48,292 bases of DNA from an uncultured Opitutia bacterium (lineage in GTDB: Bacteria > Verrucomicrobiota > Verrucomicrobiia > Opitutales > Opitutaceae), in the NCBI GenBank assembly GCA_903827245.1, contig CAIKHO010000049.1, positions 1 through 48,292 on the forward strand, in the 5' to 3' direction. Positions 7,101 to 15,700 of this stretch are shown piece by piece (position 1 is the stretch's first letter; every line of letters begins with the position of its first letter). Below the pieces are notes generated by a model. It had not been told where the DNA came from, made no database searches, and saw nothing but the letters and a program-made list of their open reading frames with translations. A program made the position numbers and the translations under genes.

Positions 7101-9742
7101 GCGTGGTGGCACCGCTGCACCATCCGATCCGCATCGCGGAAGAATGGTCGATGGTGGACAATCTGTCCGGCGGCCGGGTGGGAGTGTCGTTTGCGTCGGG
7201 CTGGAATCCGGACGATTTCGCATTTTTCCCAGAGCGGTACCCGGAGCGGCATGCGCGACTGGTCGAGACGGTGAAGGCAGTACGCCAACTCTGGCGTGGC
7301 GAGGAAACCGAGGTGACCAATGGCGCCGGTCGGGCCGCCCGCGTTCGAATTTTGCCTACGCCGCTGCAGAAAGAACTGCCGGTGTGGATCACATCATCCG
7401 GCAATGTCCGGACCTTCGAGCAGGCTGGCGAACTGGGAGCGAATGTCCTGACTCACTTGCTCGATCAGGATATCGATGAACTGGCGGGTAAGATTGCCCG
7501 GTATCGCGCGGCGCGGGCGGCGCAAGGCTACGATCCCGCGACCGGGCGAGTGTCGGTGATGGTGCACACCTTTCTCGGCACCGATCTGGCGGTCACGCGG
7601 GAGCGCGTGCGGGGGCCGTTTTGTGCCTATCTCAAGGCGAGCCGTGGGTTGCTCGCGGGACTGGCGCACAGTCGTGGCCGCAACGTGGACGTCTCGACTC
7701 TCTCGGAGCGGGATCTCGACGATATGGTGAATTTCCTCTTCGAGCGTTTTTATAACACGCGCGCTTTGATCGGAACTCCCGAAAGCTGCGCGCCGCTGGT
7801 GGCGAAATTGCATGCTGCGGGAGTGAATGAAATCGCCAGCCTGCTCGATTTTGGACAGACAGTCGACGATGTGTTGGGTGGGCTGCCATCCCTCGCTCTG
7901 CTGCGCGAGCGCTGTGCCATCGAAATGCCTGCTACGGCGAAGCAAGCAATAGCTCGCGCGACCGAAGTCCCGGCGGACACGCTTTACGAAATCACCTGGC
8001 GCCCGTTGGTGTCTGTGCCTTCTCCTGAACGCACCGGAAGATGGCTCATACTGGCGGGCGAAAATGGAGTGGGCGATGCGTTGGTGGAGGCGCTAGGTGC
8101 CGACCGCTGTATCTGCGTTTCGAGCAAGAATGCAGGCGGTGGGACGCCGCTGACGGTCGAGGGTGCATCAATGGCTGGATGGCAGAAGTTCTTCCAGGAG
8201 CGAGGCACGTCCTTGGAAGGACTTACCGGCATCGTATGGCTCGAGGCAACCGACACTGAGGTCGCGCCGAACGTCATTGTGGAAAGCTTACGCTGCCTGG
8301 TGCAGGCGGTTGTGACGCGCGGCGGGACCGCCCGGCTTTGGTGCGTCACGCGACGGGCGGTCGCGTTGCCTGGCGAGAATCCGAATATGCACCTGGCTCC
8401 GCTCTGGGGCTTTGCGCGCGTGGTGAGCTTGGAGCACCCATTGCATTGGGGAGGCTTGGTTGATCTCGACGAGACTGTGCCGGCAGCGGTGCTTGCAGCA
8501 CACTTGCTCGGAGGTGGAGCTGAAGACAAAGTGGTGTTGCGGGGAGAGAAGCGCTGGGGTGAACGGATTTCCCGCCTGGAGATGCCCGTGGTCTCCGTTG
8601 CACCGGAATGGCGCGCAAGCGCTGACTGTGGTTACCTAATTACTGGCGGACTGGGCGGATTGGGCCTCGAAATCGCGGGCTGGCTGGTGGCGCGAGGTGC
8701 GCGGCATTTACTCTTGCTGGGGCGTTCAGTCCCGGGGGAGGGAGCGATGCGTGCGATCGCTGTGTGGCGCGCGGAAGGAGTGACGGTTGAGGTCGCCGCC
8801 GTCGATGTCGCCGACGAGCAAGCACTGGCGCGAGCTTTGGCTGTCTGGAGCGCATCCGGTCATCCCGCCATTCGAGGAGTGATCCATGCAGCTGGTTCTT
8901 GGAATGACCTGCCGATCACGCAGCTTGATGCGGCTGCGCTGGCGGGAGTGCTGGCGCCGAAGGTGGCTGGAACCCTGGCCTTGGAGCGTTTGCTCGGTTC
9001 GGACCTGGATATCTTCGTATCCTGCTCAAGCCTTTCGTCCGTCCTGCCGGCGCATGGACAGGCGAACTACGCTGCGGCCAATGCTTTTCTCGACGCGCAC
9101 GCGCATTCGCGGCGAGCACAAGGCCGTCACGCCGTCAGTATAAATTGGGGGCCGTGGTCGGGCGTGGGCTTCGGGGCCAGCGAGCGAGGCCGACGCGCGC
9201 ATGAGCGCCTCGAGTCATTTGGCTTGAGACGGATTACGCCGGCTTCGGCGCTGGCGGCGCTCGGCGCTTTGCTAACCCGCGGTGCTGCGCAAGCCGCCGT
9301 GGTGGCGATTGACTGGAGATTGCTTGCACGGGTGGACGCACCGCTGGCCCGAACACCGCTGCTGGCGGAGGTTGCCGGTCGCTTTGTTGCGGAGACGACT
9401 CCGCTTGGCAGCGAGAGTGAATGGCGGCAGCGGCTGGCCGCGGCTCCCGTGGAATGCCGTGGAGAGCTGGTGCGTTCGGCGGTCGGGGGGATTGTCGCCC
9501 GCGTGCTGGGGGCGAGTGCCGCCGAACTACGGCGGGCGGAGCCGCTGTCCAACCTCGGGCTGGACTCGCTCATGGCGGTGCAGATCAAGAATCATATTCG
9601 GGCGGACCTCGGCGTTGATGTACCGCTGGCGCGCTTGCTCGAAGGTATCAGTACCGACATGCTCATCGGAATCGTACAATCGGAGGTCGATGCCGCCGGG
9701 GTGAACGTCGAAGCGGCCCGAGAGGAGGAATTTGTGGTATGA
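4127..9742 (+). CDS. Type I PKS, KS-AT-luciferase-like monooxygenase-KR-ACP
   Basis: This is a 1871-residue single-module PKS. The TTG start at 4127 overlaps the upstream TGA (TTGA), which suggests translational coupling. A helical N-terminus (LLREAYGQIRALRTQL) looks like a docking segment. KS spans about 29-458 with DTACSSS (C203) and both histidine motifs (ECHGTA, KTNFGH). AT spans about 553-832 with GHSVGEY (S644) and HAFHSP, which predicts malonyl-CoA. An FMN-dependent luciferase-like monooxygenase occupies about 916-1262. KR lies at about 1500-1720 (TGGLGGLG; SCSSLSS; NYAAAN, with Ser/Tyr/Asn present). ACP serine is S1814 (GLDSLM). There is no DH, ER or methyltransferase, so the acyl chain should gain two carbons and a 3-hydroxyl. 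The C-terminus ends AREEEFVV, an acidic/hydrophobic tail suited to the beta-hairpin docking domain of the next protein. The ATGA overlap with the NRPS gene supports direct hand-over. Confidence 0.93.
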   Translation: MNTSPDIAGLLREAYGQIRALRTQLAERTAPIAIIGAACRFPGGANDLDSFAQVLRAGTDAVARVPADRWDADAYYDPDPDAPGKIHTRDAACLDQIDRFDAAFFGISPREAAHLDPQQRLLLEVAWQVLEDAALSPDSLRGSRTGVFTGLMYGDYVVRSLRENGLDGIGAYLGTGGTFSATAGRLAYVLGLQGPTMAVDTACSSSLVSVHLACQALRNGECDLALAGGVNALLTPEPSINLTKARMISPGGRCRTFDAAADGYVRGEGCGLILLKSLARAVADGDRVVGVIRGSAVNQDGRSSGLTAPNGLAQQALLRAALSAAGIRAADIGYVECHGTATPLGDPIEINALRDVLCHERPADRPLALGSVKTNFGHLEGAAGICGLLKALLVVRGAEVFPHLHLRTLNPRIEFKGAPISIPTRSMPWFEGGAPRFAGVSSFGFVGTNAHLILEAPPPRPVTVSSGRPQVIVMSAKSEAAATNLAGDHATWLESHPEADLAAVARTLNAGRAHHAHRIAVVADTTAATAQALRVPMGRNWRGEAQLNQPPCVAFLFTGQGSQYLAMGRTLADREPVFRAAISRCEEALRSVLPRPLTELMWGSDELALQATAATQPALFALEYALTELWASWGVQPDILLGHSVGEYAAACAAGIFSVDDALRLVAVRGQLMQALPAGGAMAAVFASESVVRTVLASQDDRLAIAAVNGPEETVLSGERSALSSALAVLRDREVRSQELNVSHAFHSPLMRPMLKAFERELATVKFHTPKRPVATNLSGALDTAQAMMRPDYWLQQIVSPVRFADAVVAARTAGASVFIEVGPRPILCGLGAKTLSDLTLTWRPSLVGPGDDGAALAAAVAAVYTAGGEIDWAAYHRPHPGPRLAMPTYPFERRRHWLPTSVRGESAPIASESSGAIAFSVMFFAATQEPLDNDKYKLVLEAARFADRNGFESVWVPERHFTAMGGLYPNAAVLHAALARETRRVRLMAGSVVAPLHHPIRIAEEWSMVDNLSGGRVGVSFASGWNPDDFAFFPERYPERHARLVETVKAVRQLWRGEETEVTNGAGRAARVRILPTPLQKELPVWITSSGNVRTFEQAGELGANVLTHLLDQDIDELAGKIARYRAARAAQGYDPATGRVSVMVHTFLGTDLAVTRERVRGPFCAYLKASRGLLAGLAHSRGRNVDVSTLSERDLDDMVNFLFERFYNTRALIGTPESCAPLVAKLHAAGVNEIASLLDFGQTVDDVLGGLPSLALLRERCAIEMPATAKQAIARATEVPADTLYEITWRPLVSVPSPERTGRWLILAGENGVGDALVEALGADRCICVSSKNAGGGTPLTVEGASMAGWQKFFQERGTSLEGLTGIVWLEATDTEVAPNVIVESLRCLVQAVVTRGGTARLWCVTRRAVALPGENPNMHLAPLWGFARVVSLEHPLHWGGLVDLDETVPAAVLAAHLLGGGAEDKVVLRGEKRWGERISRLEMPVVSVAPEWRASADCGYLITGGLGGLGLEIAGWLVARGARHLLLLGRSVPGEGAMRAIAVWRAEGVTVEVAAVDVADEQALARALAVWSASGHPAIRGVIHAAGSWNDLPITQLDAAALAGVLAPKVAGTLALERLLGSDLDIFVSCSSLSSVLPAHGQANYAAANAFLDAHAHSRRAQGRHAVSINWGPWSGVGFGASERGRRAHERLESFGLRRITPASALAALGALLTRGAAQAAVVAIDWRLLARVDAPLARTPLLAEVAGRFVAETTPLGSESEWRQRLAAAPVECRGELVRSAVGGIVARVLGASAAELRRAEPLSNLGLDSLMAVQIKNHIRADLGVDVPLARLLEGISTDMLIGIVQSEVDAAGVNVEAAREEEFVV
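6872..7915 (+). other. Luciferase-like monooxygenase (MupA/Atu3671-type) domain inside the PKS
   Basis: About 347 residues are inserted between AT and KR. The signature VDNLSGGRVGVSFASGW, the preceding ERHFTAMGGLYPN and the later THLLDQD fit the natural-product subfamily of FMN-dependent luciferase-like monooxygenases. Related domains in NRPS/PKS enzymes oxidise a carrier-bound substrate, and MtaG of myxothiazol biosynthesis is thought to hydroxylate the glycine alpha carbon. By analogy this copy may hydroxylate C2 of the polyketide. That is inference; the chemistry cannot be read from sequence. Confidence 0.85.
9723..9728 (+). promoter_or_regulatory. Strong Shine-Dalgarno site for the first NRPS gene
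   Basis: AGGAGG lies 10 bases before the ATG at 9739, inside the last codons of the PKS gene. It is the clearest ribosome-binding site in the window and fixes the start of the TubC-type docking domain. Confidence 0.75.
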
Positions 9743-12700
9743 CGCCGGACGATGTACTGCACGATTGCGCGCGCCTGGGGGTGAAAATTTCGCTCCACGA
9801 CGGAAGCCTGCGAGTGCGTGGGCCGGCGGGCGCCGTCACGCCGGAACTGCGAGCCGCGCTAACGACCCACAAGGTGGCGTTGCTGGCCCATCTTTCGACG
9901 CCTCATGATCAGCTCGTGCCGTTGTCCCCGGCGCAACGCAGCCTCTGGTTGCTGCATCAGGGCGAGCCGGCGAGCCTGCCGGCGTACAACATTCGGGCTG
10001 CCCGTCGGTTTCACGGTCCGCTGGATGCGGAGCGACTCACGCGAGCGCTGTCGGCGGTCGTGGCCCGGCATGAGCCACTGAGGACTTCTTTTCATGACCG
10101 AGGAGGCGAGCCGTGGCAGCGGATCGCTCCGGAGGTGTCGGTCCAAATCGCACGCACCGATATTTCCCACCTGCCGGCGGAGGCGAAGGAAGCCGACTGG
10201 CAGGCGAGACTCGCGGCGGAAGGCGGGCGAGCTTTCGATCTGCGGACGGCGCCGCTTTTCTCTGTCGACCTCGTCCGCTTGTCGCGCACCGAGCACGTTT
10301 TGATCCTGAACGCTCACCACCTTGTCGCGGATGCGTGGTCGGCGGGGCTCTTGCTGCGCGAGCTGGCCAGCGCGTATGCCGCCAGTGAGATCCCGCAGCC
10401 GACGAGAACATTTCATTTTAGCGATCACGTCCAAGTGCAGCGTCGGGCAGCGGAAGTTGAGTCCGGACGCGCCGCGCTCGAATATTGGACGGGAGAACTC
10501 GCCGGGGTCCCGACCCTGCAGTTGCCCGTCGATTTTCCGGCCGCAACGGCGGCCTCTTACCGGGGTGCGTCAGAAGCCTTTACACTCGATCCCGTGGTCG
10601 CGCGCGAGCTGCGCGCACTGGTCCGCGCCGAAGGGGCGACGCTCTTTCACTCGCTCATCTCCTCGTTCGCAGTCTTGCTGCAACGTCTGTCAGGCCAGCA
10701 AGACTTCGGCATCGGCACGACTTTGGCGGGCCGCGACAGCCGCGAAGCTGAAGAATTGATCGGCTACTGTGTGAATCTCGTCGTGGTTCGCCAGCGGCTC
10801 GATGAGGCGGTGTCGTTTCGCGAGCTGATCAGACGGGCGCGTTCGAATGCGCTGGCGGCATTTCAGCACCAGGCTGCCCCGTTTGACCAGATCGTGCATG
10901 CGCTGCGCGTCCCGCGCGAGCCGGGAGTCACGCCGCTGTTCCAAGTGATGTTTCTCTATCTGCAGGCAGCGCGCGATGAGGCAAGTTTTTCCGGCTTGGA
11001 GGTGGAAGCGTTGCCGGTGCCGAGTACGACGGCGAAATACGAACTGAGTTTGCACGTGGAAGACCATGGCGATCAGTTGAGCGGTCTGATTGAGTACAAT
11101 TCGACCCGGTTTGAAAGCGCCACGATCCGGCGATTCATCGATACGTGGCAGACCCTGTTGCGGGGTTTGGTTGCTACGCCAGATGCGGCGGTCAGGAGGC
11201 TCTCGGCCGTTAACGAAACAGACGCCCGGCGATTGCTGGTTGAATTCAACGCCACGGCGACGCCGGCGGATTTTGCGGGAGGCATCGCGGCTGCCATTCA
11301 GGCGCAGGCAAGGCGCTCGCCGGAGGCCGTGGCGCTCGTGCATGAAGATCGTGCCTGGACATACGCCCAACTCGAAGCGGCGGCGGACCTTTTTGCGGGA
11401 CGTTTGCGGGCGGCGGGAGTAGGGCCGGAGTGTCTTGTGGCGGTGTGCGTGGAGCGCTCGGCGGAGATGTTGATCGCCTTGCTGGCTATCCTAAAAGCAG
11501 GAGGCGGGTACTTGCCGCTGGATCCCGCATTTCCGGCTGACCGGATCGGGTTCATGCTGAAGGATGCGGGCCCGATTCTGCTGCTCACCCAGCGGCATCT
11601 CGGGGTGGCGCTGCCAGTGGATGCGGTGCCCCGAATCCTCGTGGACGGGATTGCGGAGGCGAACACGCGGCCGGTAGCGACGGTTGATGCCGCGCATCCC
11701 GCGCAGGTGGCTTATGTCATCTATACATCCGGTTCCACCGGCCGCCCGAAAGGCGTGATGGTCACGCACGGCAATGTGATGAATTTCTTTGCCGGGATGG
11801 ACGCCCAACTCGGGCCAGGCCCGGGAGTGTGGCTCGCGCTGACCAGCATTTCATTCGACATTTCGGTGTTAGAACTTTTCTGGACGCTCGCGCGCGGCTT
11901 CAAGGTGGTGCTGCAGTCGGACGAGCCGAAAGGGGAGATCGTGCGCACGGCGACACCCACGCGCCCCTTGAATTTCAGCCTCTTTTATTTCTCGGGCGAT
12001 GCCAGGCAGCCTGGGCCCGGTAAGTATCGCCTGCTGATGGAGGGAGCAAAATTCGCCGACGAAAACGGGTTTGCCGCGGTTTGGACGCCAGAGCGGCATT
12101 TTCATGCCTTCGGCGGCTTGTTTCCGAACCCGTCGGTGCTGGGTGGTGCATTGGCCGTTGCGACTCGACGTGTGGCGATTCGTGCCGGAAGCGTGGTGTT
12201 GCCGTTGCACGATCCAGTGCGCGTGGCGGAAGAGTGGGCGACGGTGGACAATCTTTCGGGTGGACGGGTGGGGGTCTCGTTTGCCTCGGGCTGGCATCAG
12301 CGTGATTTCGCCCTGGCACCACAGCACTACGCGGAGCGCCGGCGGTTGCTTTTTTCACAGCTCGCGCAAGTCCGGGCGCTCTGGCGAGGCGACTCGGTGA
12401 CCCGGCTCGATGGGCGGGGCGAAACCACGGAGTTGCGCACGCTGCCAAGGCCACTCCAGCCGGAGCTGCCCGTATGGATCACAGCCGGTGGTGATCCGGA
12501 GACCTTTCGGCTCGCGGGTGAGGTAGGCGCGGGTCTGCTGACTCATCTGCTCGGTCAGTCGCCGGATGAACTCGAGGCAAAGATCGCACACTATCGTGGC
12601 GCGTGGCGCGCCGCCGGCCACGCGGGCGAAGGGCACGTCGTCGTGATGCTTCACACCTTTGTAGGGAATGACTTGCCGGAGGTGCGGGCGCGGGTGCGCG

Positions 12701-15700
12701 GCCCCTTCCGCGAATACCTCCGCTCCTCGGTTGATTTGATTTCCGGCGTAGCGAAGGGACTGGGTCTAGACCTGCATGCCCCGGGGTTTACGGACGACGA
12801 TTTCGAGGCGCTGCTGGACCACGCATTTGAGCACTACTTTGAAACTAGTGCGCTGATGGGGACGCCCGCGAGTTGCCGCCCACTAGTCGAGCGGATGCGC
12901 GCAATGGGCGTCGATGAGATCGCGTGTCTGATCGACTTCGGGGTCGAGGAGGATGCGGCCCTCGCCGCCCTCGAGCCTCTGGCTATGCTGCGGGAGAGTG
13001 TTCACCGGCAGGCCGTCGCGGTGCGATCGGTTGCGGAGCAATTTGCCCAACATGCACCGACTCACTTGCAGGCAACGCCATCGCGAGCGCGGATGTTGTT
13101 GCTCGATCCGGCGGTGGCCTCGGTGCTCGGCAGCCTGGAGCGGATGATAGTAGGCGGGGAGGCGTTGCCGCCGGCATTGGCCCTGGAACTTGGAGCAACG
13201 GTGCGGGGCGAGGTCCACAATCTTTACGGGCCGACCGAAACGACCGTGTGGTCGACGGGCAATCGGGTCGAACGCGACGCTGCAGATACCCGCATCGGAC
13301 GTCCGCTGACGAACCAGCAGGTTTACGTGTTGGATGATCGCTGGCAGCCTGTGCCGATTGGCGTGACGGGCGAACTGTATATCGGTGGTCAGGGTGTCAC
13401 GCGCGGGTATCTTGGGCGCGCGGACCTCACGGCTGAACGATTCATTCCGGATGCCTTCGGTCCGGTGCACGGCGGGCGACTCTATAGCACCGGTGATCTC
13501 GCACGCTGGCGGAGCGACGGTACGGTCGAATGTCTGGGGCGCGTGGATGACCAGGTTAAGATTCTTGGCCATCGCATCGAACCGGGCGAGGTCGAAGCTG
13601 TGCTGGCGAGCCATCCGGCAGTGCGCTTTGTGGCGGTGACTGCGCCGTTGGGAAGAGATGGAACGCATCGACTGGTGGCGTATGTGGTGGCGAAGTCCGA
13701 ACCGGCGCCGAAAGCCGCCGACTTGCGAGAGTGGCTGCAAGGGCGGTTGCCGGACTATTTAGTGCCATCGGCCGTGATGTTTTTGCCGGCGTTACCACTT
13801 ACTCCAAACGGCAAGATCAATCGCCGTGCCTTGCCCGTGCCCGAGACGGCAGTGACGCGGAGGGAAAATGAGTATGTAGCCCCGCGTACGCCCGGAGAGA
13901 ACCTCGTGGCCTCGATCTGGGCGAAGGTGTTGAGCTTGCCACGGATCGGGGTGCACGACAACTTCTTTGAGATCGGGGGGCACTCCCTGCTCGCGATGCA
14001 GATGATCGCCCGTTTACGGGTGGCGGCGGGTGTCGACTTGCCACTGCGCAGTGTATTCGAAACGCCAACGGTGGCAGGAATTGCGAAACGTCTGGCCGAG
14101 TACGATGCGAGCGGGGCCGCGGGCGGTGCCGGAGGGGACGTCGCGTGCGTGCCGCGCGACGGACAGCCACTGGTGCTTTCGTTTGGCCAGAGTCGTATCT
14201 GGTTCATCGAGCAACTCGATTCCGGCCGTTCGACCTACAACATGCCCGCGGCGATCCGGCTACGCGGGCGATGCGATCCGGCGGCCCTTGCCGCGAGCTT
14301 TACTGCCCTGGGGCAAAGGCATGAGGCCTTGCGGACGAGATTCCCGATGCGCGATGGCGGGCCGTTTCAGGAGGTGCTGGCTGCAGATGACTGCAGCTTT
14401 GCCCTGACGATGGAGGATTTGCGCGAAATTCCGGCGCCGGATCGTGAGCGAGTGGCGCGCGCGCGCGTCGATATGGAGGCAGGGACGCCTTTCGTTCTTG
14501 CCGCCGGTCCGCTCCTGCGCGCGCGACTGCTCCGAGTGGCCGATGAAGACTATCTGTTGGTCTTTGTCATCCACCACATCGTGTCGGATGGCTGGACGAT
14601 GGGACTGATCACGCGAGAACTGACCACTCTCTATGCCGCCAAAGTGGCTGGCGTGCCGGACAAATTGCCGGCGATTGCCGCACATTATGTGGATTTTGCG
14701 GCATGGCAGCGCGACCGCCTATCCGAGGAGACGTTGCGACCGCGGCTGGACTTCTGGCGGAAATATCTCGCCGGTAGCGCCGCCGCGGAAATTCCTGGAG
14801 ACCGCCCCCGACCGCGTTTGCTCGACGGTCATGGGCGTGAATATCGGTTCATCTGGCCGGCAGAACTGACGGGTGCATTGCAACTCGCGGCTCACCGCGA
14901 GGGGGTCACGCTGTTCGTGACCCTGCTGGCGGGCTTTTACGCGTTACTCACCCGCTACACTCAGCAAGACGATCTGGTGGTCGGCACCTCCGTGGCAAAT
15001 CGGGTGCGTCCGGAGTTTGAGGCGATGGCGGGATTTTTTGTTAATTTGCTTCCAGTGCGCGTCGACACGAGCGGCAATCCGACATTCCGCGAGTTAGTGG
15101 CGCGGGTGAAGCAAGCATGGCTTGATGGCTATGCCCATCAGGATACTCCGTTTGAGGCCTTGATCGATGCGGTGGCCCCAGGGCGCGATCCCAGCCGCAC
15201 GCCGATTTTTCAGACGATGCTGGTGTTGCTCAACGCTCCCTCGGCTGCCCCGCGGCTTGAAGGTCTCGAAATCGAGCTTCTGCCGGTCGAGAATCGAACT
15301 GCGAAATTTGACCTTACTCTGCTCGCCGAGGAAGTGAATGGCGAGCTGCGGTGGATTGCGGAGTACCGTACCGAGCTTTATTCCGAGGCGACGATCGCCC
15401 GGCTGGCGGAACACCTCCGCCGGCTTTTATCGGCTGCAGTCGCGGTGCCGACTGACCGATTGTTTGCGCTGCCGCTGCTGGGGGCTGAGGAGGGTACCGC
15501 ATTGCAGTCGTGGAATCGCACCGGAAAAACCTATCCCTCAGGGCGCTGGATTCACGAATATCCCGCGCAGGTGGCGGGTGGCGCCACCGCGCTTGTTTTT
15601 GCCGGCCGGCGTCTGAGCTATGGTGAATTCACGGCACGGACTGACGCACTGGCATCGCAACTGGTCGAACTCGGGGTGGGACCGGAATCGCTGGTCGCAG

